Shown here: piece by piece, positions 1 to 31,404 of the stretch
Layout: each line of letters opens with the position of its first letter
Numbering within the stretch: position 1 is the first letter of the stretch
NCBI RefSeq assembly: GCF_964340395.1
Contig: NC_135565.1
Location: forward strand, 14,607,709 to 14,644,708
Length of the DNA stretch: 37,000 nt
Direction of reading: 5' to 3'
Source of the DNA: Glandiceps talaboti
Lineage: Eukaryota > Hemichordata > Enteropneusta > Spengelidae
Made by a program: the position numbers and the translations under genes
The notes under the pieces: model-generated
Seen by the model: only the letters and a program-made list of their open reading frames with translations
Databases searched by the model: none
Told to the model about the DNA's origin: nothing

Positions 1-546
1 CTATAGCTGCAGACTCTTTTACGGCACCGTTCAGGACACACCTTGATATTGTGTCGCGAAAGAAATATCAGCTATGCAGTGGTTTGCGAAAACATGTACA
101 ACGTATTGGAAAATAACAAATTTCAGTGAATATATTGCAATATGTGTTAGGTAAGTCAAACTTTAGCTGTACAATAAATTTGCCTTTAACTTAAAAAAAA
201 TATCTTTCAACTAGATTTTTGACCAATGACTTCATATTACTACTGATACAACCTAAATGTATCTCATAAAAGTGATGTCACTAAATTAAACTTATCAAAC
301 ACGAATCTTCATTTTCTATTTGACCATTTTGTCAACTTCGAATTTTACATGCCATGTAATAATTGTTGTTCAATAGATTAATTATTTATTCGTGAGTTTA
401 TGATAGTGGGTGTACAACCGACGGATACAATGGACTCTATCAAATTATCTATCTTATTATTCCGAGTTGCAATTGGTTATTTTTGACAAAATGAATGCAA
501 CATTAAAGTACTCAGGTGTGAATATTGAATAGATAATTAAATTTAG
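1..546. other. AT-rich intergenic DNA, no gene seen
   Basis: No reading frame with recognisable protein similarity lies here. A GTAAGT donor-like sequence follows a short GC-richer stretch near 152, which could be the end of an untranslated exon on the plus strand, but nothing else supports that. Confidence 0.4.
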
Positions 547-550
547 AGAC

Positions 551-570
551 AGGCAGACAGACACACAGAA

Positions 571-629
<59 letters not shown>

Positions 630-630
630 A

Positions 631-689
<59 letters not shown>

Positions 690-690
690 A
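551..690. repeat. (CAGA)n tetranucleotide microsatellite
   Basis: About 35 near-perfect CAGA units, broken only by a few AGAAAG interruptions. The minus-strand translation is an artefactual Cys-Leu-Ser-Val repeat. A shorter tract of the same motif occurs at 10916-10952. Confidence 0.95.
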
Positions 691-765
691 CAAATTGACT
701 TCAATATATTCATAACAAATCCAAAGATGCCGCAATTTTAATGCACACGCTTATAGATAAAATGA

Positions 766-780
766 CCACTAGAGGGCGCT
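766..780 (+). promoter_or_regulatory. CTCF-like site CCACTAGAGGGCGCT
   Basis: The 15 bases fit the bilaterian CTCF core (CCASYAGRKGGCRS) without mismatch. Related sequences lie at 2402-2417 (minus), 18645-18661 (minus, one mismatch) and 23134-23148 (minus). Binding is inferred from the motif only. Confidence 0.4.
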
Positions 781-1175
781 GTTAATAAAAACTGTAAACA
801 CGACAACCGACTACAAGTCTTCTTTAGGGATTTCAAAATACAATTGGATGTAATACTGGCGACCAATTAACAGTGCATTCACACAATAGTTCGCACACGG
901 TCATTGACACATTCACGCAACGTTCAAACGAGTTTATTTAAGAACATAATACGACAAATTCATTCCGTATTTTATATGTAATATATTGTTTTCTTCAAAA
1001 AAAAAAACTGACACGAATGAATTTAATTATATATCGGATTTTGCAACTAACAGAAGATATGCATATTCGTTGTGACCACAGCTAACAAAAACATATATAT
1101 ACACTACTTTTACTTTTAAAAAGAACAATATTGATAAAGACACAGAAACTAAAGGAATCAATGGCAATATTGAAT

Positions 1176-1249
1176 GATGAATGAATGAATGAATGAATGA
1201 ATGAATGAATGAATGAATGAATGAATGAATGAATGAATGAATGAATGAA
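1176..1249. repeat. (ATGA)n microsatellite
   Basis: About 18 ATGA units. The minus-strand translation (Phe-Ile-His-Ser repeats) is not a gene. Confidence 0.95.
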
Positions 1250-1412
1250 AGCCAATATAAATATCACACATTTTAACAAGTAAACTCACACGTTCTGCGA
1301 CAAATGATTAATAAGGGGAGAGATCAATATTTCAATGTAAGATAAAAACAAAATTCTTCCAGTTATGCCTCAGCCCTACCCGTCCCGACCAAAATTCAAT
1401 TTCAAATCAGTA

Positions 1413-1435
1413 TGCAGTAGTAGTAGTAGTAGTAA

Positions 1436-1512
<77 letters not shown>

Positions 1513-1620
1513 GTATGTATCATACATACATACACATTATGTATGTATGTATGTATGTATGTATGTATATGTATGTATGTATGTACATGTATGTATGTAT
1601 GTATGTATGTATGTATGTAT
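1413..1620. repeat. Compound microsatellite (AGT)n-(GT)n-(GTAT)n
   Basis: Three different tracts abut: AGT triplets to about 1470, a GT dinucleotide tract to about 1502, then TATG/GTAT tetranucleotides with a short inverted CATACATACA block. It ends where the LINE remnant begins. Confidence 0.95.
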
Positions 1621-1640
1621 CTCAGTATCTTCCAGTATCT

Positions 1641-2012
1641 CATCGTATTGTTTTCAAACTTCTGCTCTTCACTTATAAAGCCCTAAATGCCATGGAATCT
1701 CTCCACAATATCTCAAGAACTTAATTACACCTCGTTCGAATTCTTCATTACGCACTCTTCGTTCGTCGGATAAATGCCTTCTGCATACACCCAAATGGAA
1801 TCTGGTTTCCTATGGTCGCCGCTCCTTCTCTTCAGCAGCTCCTGAACTTTGGAACGCTCTACCCCTGGACATTAAAACCTCTCCCAATGTTAACATTTTC
1901 AAAAAACTATTGAAAACCCACATATTTCAGAGAGCTTTTTCATCTCCTTTCTAACTCTAAGCGCCACTGAACATTGTTTTCTTTGGATATTTGGCGCTAT
2001 ATAAATTTATTA
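1641..2012 (+). mobile_element. 5'-truncated LINE remnant (RT C-terminus plus 3' UTR)
   Basis: Translation in two frames gives the familiar C-terminal end of a non-LTR retrotransposon ORF2. The first piece, at about 1641-1724, contains RIVFKLLLFTYKALN. After a frameshift the second, at 1739-1954, contains YGRRSFSSAAPELWNALPLD followed by KTSPNVNIFKKLLKTHIFQ and a stop at 1952-1954. The short 3' UTR includes GGCGCTATATAAA and runs into a tetranucleotide tail, as in CR1/L2/Jockey-like elements. There is no endonuclease and no catalytic RT motif, so this is a dead 5'-truncated copy. The clade is an inference. Confidence 0.85.
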
Positions 2013-2128
2013 GATGTATGTATGTATGTATGTATGTATGTATGTATGTATGTATGTATGTGTATGTGTGTGTATGTATATATGTATATATGTATATATG
2101 TATGTATGTATGTATGTGTGTGTGTATG
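2013..2128. repeat. (ATGT)n microsatellite, probable LINE tail
   Basis: ATGT units with GTGT and ATAT variants start immediately after the LINE 3' UTR. This is the usual arrangement for elements whose tail is a simple repeat. A second inverted tract of CATA units lies at about 2304-2340. Confidence 0.9.
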
Positions 2129-2370
2129 TCCTCAATTCATAGAGCAGGGAGGTGAGGTGATCATTCCTACCTATTCATCCATTCATCCGTCCGTCTCATC
2201 TCTCTCTGTCACTCTGTCTCATTCTGTCTTTCTCGCTGTCTATCGGTGTTTCTCTCTGTCTATCAATCTCTTTGCAAGAATTTATTACTACATCAAACAT
2301 TTTCATACATACATACATACGTACATACATACATACATATAAATCCCGATTTCTCTTGGATGTTTACCGC

Positions 2371-2390
2371 CTGATGCCGCGCGGCATCAG
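2371..2390. repeat. Perfect 20-bp GC-rich palindrome
   Basis: CTGATGCCGCGCGGCATCAG reads identically on both strands and is much more GC-rich than its surroundings. A CTCF-like GCGCCCTCTGTCG follows 13 bp later. Its role is unknown. Confidence 0.8.
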
Positions 2391-2659
2391 TTAAATTGTC
2401 ATAGCGCCCTCTGTCGTTTGTACACAGACATTTTTCATTCAAAACATGGCTTCGAGTCAGTGAGGACGTGATTTCTGTGTGCGGATTTTAAATCGCAAAA
2501 ATTAGTCATCCGTTATCATGAAGTGGATAAAATTTACAACAGACATTCTATAAACATCAAAGTATTTACAGGTAAAATTTTAATTATTCTGCACACACAA
2601 ATAGTTTAATAGCTAATGTGAAATTCTCAGCTGAAAATAGCATGTGTTGATGTGTGGAC

Positions 2660-3180
2660 GATTTGACACATCAACATGTATTTCTCCAAAAATACCAAAA
2701 TTATGTCACAAAACATTCTTGGATCTACCCAAAAATGTTTTAGTGTACATCAGTACATCTAGCGACACCTGTGTAGTGTCATTTCGATTCACAATTTTTT
2801 CATAAAATATGAAAATCTGGACAAACTTTTGTATTGACCATCAGAAGTAGTAATGTATTCAGTTGTGACGTCACGGCAAGCAAATCTGTCAGAAATCAAA
2901 TTCTCTCAAAAATAGCACCAAAACTTTCTGCAAACATTCCAAAAATGTTATAACATACATCAGAGAATATAGCGACACACCTGTAGTGTGTTTTTTATTC
3001 ACAAATATTTCTGAAAATATGAAAACTAGAGGATATTTTTGTCAAGTCAATGTTGTTTACAACTTTAAAGTGATGACGTCACATCTCTTTGTTATCCTAA
3101 ATTCCATAAAATTCTCTGAGAATTTCACTAAAATAATTTTTATTTCTTGTAAAATGTACACCGTACTACCCATAGTGTAG
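2660..3180. repeat. Degenerate ~210-bp tandem repeat with two CRE palindromes
   Basis: Two and a partial third diverged copies are visible. Shared landmarks are AGCGACAC at 2761 and 2971, AAATATGAAAA near 2805 and 3014, and a perfect TGACGTCA at 2866-2873 and 3074-3081. The repeat lies just past the TRIM stop codon and may be partly in that gene's 3' UTR. Confidence 0.7.
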
Positions 3181-3191
3181 AGTAGATTTCT

Positions 3192-13729
<10,538 letters not shown>

Positions 13730-13799
13730 TGTGAACTGGAGGTGTACCCCGTAGTATAATATGGTATCAGTCACCTGACCAACCCTTTGTGTTTGCACC

Positions 13800-13834
13800 C
13801 TAAATTACCCGGAAGACCAGTGATAAATTATATA
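13800..13834 (-). promoter_or_regulatory. Candidate TRIM-NHL core promoter
   Basis: On the minus strand TATATAA (13834-13828) lies about 100 bp before the chosen ATG, followed by an ETS-type CTTCCGG at about 13813-13807. A start near 13800 would leave a ~70-nt 5' leader. Motifs only. Confidence 0.35.
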
Positions 13835-15200
13835 CAAAATGCAAGATAGGGCACCGTAGAGCTGGATTCATACAGATCTTTAAAAAACTCGTATGACCAA
13901 AATAGTTTTCTTTCGAATGAAGGTAAGGATATACAAGCGTTGTATGTAGATATCTTCTTTCGGAAGTGGATCAACATGGTTTTTCTGAAATGCTATTAAT
14001 TAATTTTACATCGTAGTAAGAGATAAAGTGAATTTTCTGTTTCTATAAAAAATGTATTTATATCTTGTCATTGAATTTATTTTGAAATAAATGTTGGCAG
14101 TGCATAGTTTGAAAGCTGAATGTGTGGTTGTCCTTAGGTAGGTATTTGTCTGCATAAAAAAAAGAAGTCGCAGGGAACAATTCCCAGCAATATTTTTTTT
14201 TACAAAATATTATATGAATGACTTCAATTTAGACTTATTTCCAAAAAAAAGAGAAGAAAGATTGCTACCACCAAATATACTTGTCAAATATATTCAGTCC
14301 AGTCGTTTGGATATTTTTTCCATTTGTCTATGACCATTCAAATTAAAGTGGATGCCATGTATGTAAAGCGTCACATGATTCGCAACAACTTCAAGAAACG
14401 CTTAATAGCATATGAGGACACAGCGCCGTATGGACTATTCAGCCATATCAATATATAAAACAACGTAGATATGAGGACATACACCCAATGAACAGTTTAA
14501 ACATACTAACAGATATGTAATCAGATAATTTATGTTTCTGTGTGGACAGAAGAACACATTAACATTGATAAGTATATATAGTCTAGCTCCTGACGACCGT
14601 ATTCCGATTATACACGACCGTATTCCGATTATACATTAGCGTTTTCTTCATCGGAACACGGTCGTCAGGAACTAAACTAATAAGTATACAATATACACTG
14701 TTAGAAAGATAAATAAGGAGGCGTATGTGTGTGGTTATCACCAGCTGCACAAATTAACTTAAATGTTTTTCAATATCAACACCAGTAGAGGATTATTGAT
14801 ACCGTACATGTCAAATACTGTGCTTAATATTTCGACAGCTAAATGGTATACACATAAGGTACGCTAACCAACGCTTTGGGTAGCATTTAAACACGGCTAA
14901 ATAAACGTTACTATGGAGGAGTTGGTGTTATAAGCTTTGTGAGTGTAAACTACCATGGCATGGTTATCATTCAAATATCAGATATTGATTTTAAAATAAT
15001 CTCCGCCGACGAGGTCCAAATTTCAATCAATGTTATCGTGATTGTAAGGGCACGTATTATTATAATGACTTTTAGTCCCAATTGATCGAGGTCAAGGTCA
15101 GTTTGCATATTCTGGACAGGAAGTTCAACACATCCAATGAAGGTCGGTACGTATTAAATACAACCGTTATAATTCGATGAGTGAGATCAAATTAAAAAAC
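13835..15200. other. Intergenic DNA upstream of the TRIM gene
   Basis: Apart from the hairpin at 14585-14673, no gene or named element is recognised. The two neighbouring transcription units (TRIM minus, candidate plus) would diverge from here. Confidence 0.4.
14585..14673. repeat. Short hairpin element with internal direct repeat
   Basis: Arms 14585-14608 and 14650-14673 are reverse complements (AGCTCCTGACGACCGTATTC against AGTTCCTGACGACCGTGTTC). CACGACCGTATTCCGATTAT repeats the end of the left arm directly, starting at 14614. Its GC-richness differs from its surroundings. Confidence 0.75.
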
Positions 15201-15207
15201 TATAAAT
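15201..15207 (+). promoter_or_regulatory. TATAAAT, possible TATA box
   Basis: Located 98 bp upstream of the ATG at 15299. An earlier ATG at 15238 is immediately followed by a GTAAGC donor-like sequence. Supports the weak plus-strand gene below. Confidence 0.25.
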
Positions 15208-15298
15208 TCCGGTCACGAACAACTCAAATTAACCATCATGGTAAGCATACTTTAATCTGCCAAGACACTACACAAATAGAGTACTTAACACAAGAATA

Positions 15299-15800
15299 AT
15301 GGCCACCACGCGACACGATTATAACAAGTAAGTTATTTTGGTATTGTTTTGTTTTTATTCTTCTAAACACTATGAGGCATTCATTGTCACATTGTCAATT
15401 AGGCTGAAATATATGCCTTTTTGATTGTAATAAATAATTGGAATGATGACAAATACAATGACAATGTGAATACTGACAGCCAGATTACAGAAACTATAAT
15501 CTCATAGATAATCACAGGTCTTGCTTATTGAAAGGATATACCTGCTCCGAAGTAATCTTACCAATCCCAAGTATGAGTTAATATGATAATCTGATGCAGG
15601 AGTTTGTAAATTCCTGACTGGAATGTGCTATGATGTGTGACTTTTGAACGAATGATATCTTTAGTTGAAGATGTTCAACTGCACCCAGGTACGAGTTAGC
15701 AAATATCTAAATCACGGTCCTTCTTTGACTAGGCGCAATAGAGGAGACTATATGTACAAAGAACTCTAAATTTTGATTTTCATTAGACACACTTAGTGTC

Positions 15801-15837
<37 letters not shown>

Positions 15838-16126
15838 TCAACAACATCATCATCATCATCATCATCATCATCAGGTAAAAGCTACTGAATCAAACGACTT
15901 AGTCTCATTTATCAATAACTTATCTATATATACTGGATGTCCATTTCTACAGAATGTCAATGGATACCACTTTATGCTATGAGCAAATATTGCTAAACAT
16001 GACGTTATGGAATAACACAAATTGCAAGCTAATTGTACGAACTTATTTCAGACACGATTTCACAACACATACACTTTGGGGGCTATGTCTTCATGCTCAG
16101 AAGACTTGTTACAACAAGAAAAAGGA
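15299..16126 (+). CDS. Weak candidate: 5' coding exons of an unidentified gene
   Basis: An ATG in good context (A at -3, G at +4) starts MATTRHDYN and runs into a consensus donor AA/GTAAGT at 15328. A second exon, 16052-16126, has acceptor TTATTTCAG and donor GA/GTAAGT. Joined, the frame stays open and gives KHDFTTHTLWGLCLHAQK then TCYNKKK. I do not recognise the product and cannot find the following exons. Phase agreement alone has a one-in-three chance, so this may be spurious. Confidence 0.28.
15797..15874. repeat. (CAA)n-(CAT)n compound microsatellite
   Basis: CAA triplets pass into CAT triplets. By coincidence it is bounded by TTAG and CAG/GTAAAA, like an exon of 78 nt, but in the available frame it would encode poly-Asn and poly-Ile. 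Confidence 0.9.
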
Positions 16127-16731
16127 GTAAGTATAGAAAACGCTTGTTGTGGGAGTCCCATAGATAGACAGAGTACAGTGAAGAGTCACTGAAAAAAAAG
16201 CATAGCTCCAACTAAAAGGCTTCTATATACTAAAGTAAACACACTGACTTACTTGCAACTTAAAAGACATTTATTGTACAAAAATTGATGTACACACTGT
16301 ACAGCTAGGCTTTCAAAACTCAAAATATTTATAATTCATTGATACAAATGCCAAACTTACATTAAAAGTGACATACCTCTTGTCCCTATTTAACAAATGG
16401 AAAGTGCTAAACCATACAGAAACAATGCAGATTGTACCAAAATACACATTATACAGGGGTGGACAGCTGTAACCTAAATCTTTGCTTGTAATGTCACAAA
16501 CTTGTTACGCTATACCTACACAGCACACATTTTGTATAAATTCATGGTGAATTTTTGGAAAATGTAATTTCACACACGAGACTTTGCAGACACCACAAAA
16601 AAGAACATTTCCAAGTTTTCACTGTCATGTACTATAAATGATGACACACAATAACTTGACTGACGTATCATAGAGAGGGGACATGAATATGTGGATTAAT
16701 TATGCAAGATGACGCATTGACTTTAGAAATC

Positions 16732-16807
16732 ATGTGACACCATGTGATGCTTTTCATTGGTTAAGAATAATGTGACACCATATGAATCTTTTCATTGGTT
16801 GATAACA
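16732..16807. repeat. 38-bp tandem duplication with CCAAT motifs
   Basis: Two units starting at 16732 and 16770 share ATGTGACACCAT and CTTTTCATTGGTT. Each carries an inverted CCAAT. Six or so mismatches separate them. Confidence 0.8.
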
Positions 16808-16934
16808 ATGCAAGAGTCCGAAATATAACAGGCTTTGCTTTTAACACAGAATGGCCCTCGGAAATAAACTTTGTAAATTTTTGCTGTTAATTTGTTACCA
16901 GAAAACTATTTTCCATTCGATCAATAAAAAAATC

Positions 16935-17225
16935 TGGGTGACCGTACATATTTTTGAAACAGACATCAAAATGATATCACAAGTAAGCCATTTTAGAATC
17001 CAATATGGCCACTGAATCCAATAGGGCCATTCAATACTGTGTTAACTCTATGGGAAATAAAAGATGGTTGATTTCCTTGAAAACAAGACAGCTAATCCCA
17101 AATTATTTTATTATTTCAAAAGGACCAGGAACAAACTTTTGTATGGGAAAGTTTGAGAGAATTAAAGAACTTTGATTTTCAGGGAAATTTGTCCCCAAGG
17201 TGTATTCTACCTTGAGAAGTCAATG
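16935..17225. repeat. Dispersed ~300-bp repeat, copy 1
   Basis: Shares ordered blocks with two other places in this window (24745-25000 and 32795-33275): GAATCCAATATGGCCACTGA, ACTGTGTTAACT-TATGGG-AAATAAA, GGACCAGGAACAAACTTT and a terminal TTGTCCCCAAGGTGT...TCTACCTT. No terminal repeats or coding frame are obvious. Class unknown. Confidence 0.7.
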
Positions 17226-17643
17226 TTTTCCAGTTATTGCTTTACAAGTATTCTATTTCTCTTGAAATAAAAATAAAATTAAACCATGGGCAGTTGTTGC
17301 AAAGTAAATAACACATCATTTTAAGAAATTGCATATTAGTATTTCTAATGGCACCAATAAAGTCAACTATTATGATAAAGTGTAAAGAAATGTACACAAA
17401 CGAAACAATAAAATATTCAATTGGCTTTGAGATATGGAAATGGTAGACGGGGTAAGGGTGAATAAGACTATGGTATCTTAGTTTTGACAAGTTAAGACAA
17501 ATACCATCTAAACTATTATTTTGGCAGGTAGTACATAGAAGATCAGCAGTGCCTTGTTGATACAGGTATAGTCACCAAGTAATCTAGACAGTAAAAACAC
17601 TGGAAGGCTCAAAAAATGTATGTGACAAGTTTACTTCAATAAA

Positions 17644-17795
17644 CAGTGTTTTGTTAAGTGGTGTAAGTATGTAAAATCTACCAAAGCTCCCCATGCATTT
17701 TACCAAAATTATGGTAAATGGTTGAAAGCTTTGCAAATATATCAAGATTTCTCTCCCCTGCAACTGGGATTCCTAGACCTTAGTAAAAAACACTG
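17644..17795. mobile_element. Small TIR element (CAGTGTTTT ends), copy 1
   Basis: Begins CAGTGTTTTGTTAAG and ends CTTAGTAAAAAACACTG. TAAA flanks both ends directly. It shares GTAAAATCTACC and CATTTTACC with the copy at 30105-30271. CAGTG-type ends resemble hAT non-autonomous elements, but an 8-bp target duplication is not clear. Confidence 0.55.
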
Positions 17796-17849
17796 TAAAA
17801 CACTGCATGCATCTTCCCTTATACTGATCACATGAACCATTCTAATGTG

Positions 17850-18220
17850 GTCGCAGCTCGGTTACCCAGACTCCCGCAGCTGGAGGCTCTGCCTACAAGA
17901 CCTCCCCAAACAAGAGTCTGGGGAAAAGAGATTCCAACTTGCCCATGCAGGAAGTAGCTTCTAGAGCAGTGCATGCTGGGGAATACTTCACATCCAGCAT
18001 TGTAGGCTAAACGATTTAGTTACTTTCTTGACAAGTTATCACTTCTCAAGTGAGTGATACATCTAACTTACAACAAACAGGCCTTAAAAGCTCATTTTTT
18101 TATCACGGAAGAAATGTAATACATGACTCCCATGCGGGGTAGTTGAAAGTTTCCACAGACTCTTGTCTGGGTGGTCTCATAGAAGAGCCCTAAACAGTGA
18201 GAGTCTGGGTAACCATGACT
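17850..18220. mobile_element. 371-bp inverted-repeat element flanked by 11-bp direct repeats
   Basis: ATTCTAATGTG occurs exactly on both sides (17839-17849, 18221-18231). Arms of about 100 bp align as inverted repeats through GGTTACCCAGACTC, GGCTCT, AGACC, ACAAGAGTCTG. The middle is unrelated. A single related arm lies at about 33590-33660 and a shorter one near 34830-34865. Confidence 0.75.
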
Positions 18221-18827
18221 ATTCTAATGTGCATGTCAATTCACAGATCAATGACATGTCACAACAGTGGTTTTACATTGGTTCTGTCTTGCATCATCAA
18301 AAGTGATCCCACACACAGAAATAGCATCAGAAACTTCAGGAAGATTTATATTTCCATTGACTAAATTACAGGAATTCCCCCCATAGTTCAAATATATGAA
18401 TACAAAGGCATACATTCACTATGAGAATTTCCATTCTGTGATAAGCTCTTTACTATAACAGCTAACTACGTACACAGTCAAGACTGTTTTTTGTTTAAAG
18501 TACAGCCCACTTAAACAATGTAAAGATTAGATGACATTTGTCATAGTGATAAAGAAATTAAAATGCAAGATAAATTTACTGCACTGCATAGAATATACCC
18601 TACAATGTTATAACTGACAGACTGTATAATTGTATAATTGTACTCTGCCCTCCAGTGGCAGAAAGTAGACAAGGCTAGCAGGTCAAATCGTATTTAAGCA
18701 GTATAAATCGTTCGTATTTGCAGATTTGTGGATTTTGTCAAAAACAATTTCACAAAGTATAACTGTGGATTTATAATCCATAAATTGGTTTATAACCCCA
18801 GCGTGTCACTTCTGACATCTAATTATG

Positions 18828-18862
18828 TGACCTCTGACCTCTTCACACTTGACCTCTGACCT
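18828..18862 (-). promoter_or_regulatory. Two DR1 nuclear-receptor elements
   Basis: TGACCTCTGACCT at 18828-18840 and again at 18850-18862, each AGGTCA-N-AGGTCA on the minus strand. Perfect DR1 spacing twice in 35 bp. A binding role is inference. Confidence 0.4.
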
Positions 18863-19365
18863 CAAGTCATTTTGAATATTAATCATTTTAAGTCGCCTTG
18901 TTAAATCATGTATTCTAATATTTCTATTTACAATAATCAAATGTACAAAGAGTGTGTTGTATTATCTACAATTATATGCTAACAGATACATCAATTTTAG
19001 GACTTACAGTCGGACGGAATTGAATGTTTAAAGTACAAATAACAGATATGCAGCAATTGTTACATTTGGTGACAGATTTAGAACAAAACCTGTATATTCA
19101 GTACACCAGTCTACTAGTGACTTTTTAATTTTAATATTTTGAATGTTCATGTAAAACTTGAGTTTCTCTGGTTGAAAAGTTACACCGTAGATTTTAGTAC
19201 ATAGTCAATTTACTGTGAGTTTTATAAGGGGATGAGAGGGCAGCAGAGAAGTAGAAACAGAAAGAAATAAAGTCCAAGGTGTTCTTCTGAATGTTACAAC
19301 GTTTCCAATGACAAGGTAGAATAGATAAGTGAAATGTGTCTTATACTGTCACCCCCTGTAACACC

Positions 19366-19371
19366 TTTATT
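19366..19371 (-). terminator. Candidate LRRC56 poly(A) signal AATAAA
   Basis: First AATAAA I noticed downstream of the LRRC56 stop (682 nt), followed on the minus strand by a GT-rich stretch, GGTGTTACAGGGGGTG. A later AATAAA at 16275-16270 is an alternative. Confidence 0.35.
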
Positions 19372-20052
19372 TTAGCGAAGTCACATGGTTAAGTCTAGAG
19401 TCTCTGATTATTATAGTGTTCTACTTAGAGTACTTGTAGTGGTGATACAAACACTGCCAGTCATTTATAACACTTTCTACATACACAGCAGCATTAGACT
19501 GTAAGATACACAGTGTTATGCTGCCCTCAACGGTCCTGTTCTTATGAAAGGAGTTGGCCAATACACAACAACACCCTGGCATGGCATACCGAAACTGACA
19601 AAGCAGCAATAGTACACATTTGTTTTTGTTTTTCAAAAAGCACAAGAAAGTAGTTTGTCAATTATCAATGTCATTTTTGATATTTCAACAGCTGTTACTT
19701 TGTCATGTCTCTTGGTACGTTTTGATTTTTGCATTCAGCCTATCATCTGCTACTTACAGAGGACGGACAACATTGTGAAAACTTTTACTAATTGCTATTC
19801 CTCTGGTCTAATAGTCTACTGATTGGATACACCATGTTGTAGAAGTCTTACATTCATAGTGCTATTTGACATGTCATTAAAAAAAACATCTAGAAGTTTT
19901 GTGGCACCAAACTTTGAAACTGTATGACTTTACATACACACATAGACATACAGCAGTGTTCAAAACGTAACAACGCAGTGTGAGATCACATTTTAAAAAA
20001 AGCAACAAACCAGCACTGACAAAAAGTAAGACACTTTTCACTTGGACATGTG

Positions 20053-30456
<10,404 letters not shown>

Positions 30457-30521
30457 GATGTTTTTATTGACTTGCTATCATCCACATCAACTAATATCAA
30501 CACAGATGTATTATAAACATC
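30457..30521 (-). other. LRRC56: LRRC56 5' UTR part of first coding exon
   Basis: An acceptor ATGTTTCAG ends at 30522, so the exon with the start codon probably begins at 30521 with 65 nt of leader. A non-coding exon further upstream is therefore expected. No upstream ATG precedes the start in this stretch. Confidence 0.5.
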
Positions 30522-31404
30522 CTGAAACATTAAACAAATTAAAATAGATAATTCACACAATGAGATGTGATATAATGAACCACGCTTTTCTTGCTGAATG
30601 AAGAAAAATACTGGAGGATAAAATATTTATACCTTTGCAAGCCTCGGTTTGAAAAAAAATGTGGCGTTTAAAAATAATTGTGATTGTGACGCAAATGTTC
30701 AGTAAAAGAGATAAGGAGCAATGAGGATGTGTGATGTTGTGATGTAGAGCCACCAGGGTATAGAGTCCATATTTTCTGTTTGAATGCATACAACTTGGCT
30801 TGTACATGATATAATCTTGAATACTCGAGTACTTGTGTATTTATCTCCTTTCCATTACTCTAACATTACTAATCCATCAAAGCTTCATTATCACTGACAT
30901 TTCTTTTTCTAATTTAGAAGGAAGAGGCATAGCCATGGGATCATTGGAAAATAAGAAAAATTGACCACATGAAAATAAAAGATTTACTTCAAGACTCAGT
31001 GAAGTTGTCAACAGTAAATTGTATTGACTATTGTCTGCTAACACATGAAGTGTACAAAAATCAAAATCAGATATAAAGCCATATAAAAAATTGCATAAAA
31101 AGTGTTACAATAGCTAAAAGTAACTATCAAATGATGTAATACCGCATCCAAGAAATATTAAGCTACGACATTAATTAGAAATTGTATAATTTCCATATTG
31201 ATGCTTAATGGCATATTTCAACAAGACTTTATTAAAAAAATTATCATATATAATATGCAAATAAGCCCTTGATGTGAACGAGATACTACTTCTCAGTGGT
31301 AACTTAGCTCATAACAAGTGCATGCTTATAGTATCTAAAATGTTGCACAAACACATAGGTTTTATACGCACTGTATACAATATAAGATGTACACACGCAC
31401 TTAC

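Larger units (their letters stand above)
16127..20052. other. LRRC56 3' flank or long 3' UTR, no coding exon seen
   Basis: Open frames here are short and lack domains. Holds the dispersed repeats, inverted-repeat elements and motifs listed separately. Whether it is transcribed depends on which poly(A) signal LRRC56 uses (19371-19366 or 16275-16270). Confidence 0.5.

Noticed and set aside
457-735. Open frame on the minus strand rich in Cys-Leu-Ser-Val
   Set aside because: Entirely the translation of the (CAGA)n microsatellite.
1365-1724. Plus-strand open frame of 119 codons
   Set aside because: Most is microsatellite (Ser, Val-Cys, Met-Tyr runs). Only the last ~28 residues are meaningful, as LINE remnant.
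15797-15874. Exon-like (CAA)n(CAT)n block of 78 nt between AG and GT
   Set aside because: In the only compatible frame it encodes poly-Asn and poly-Ile; the splice-like borders are likely chance.
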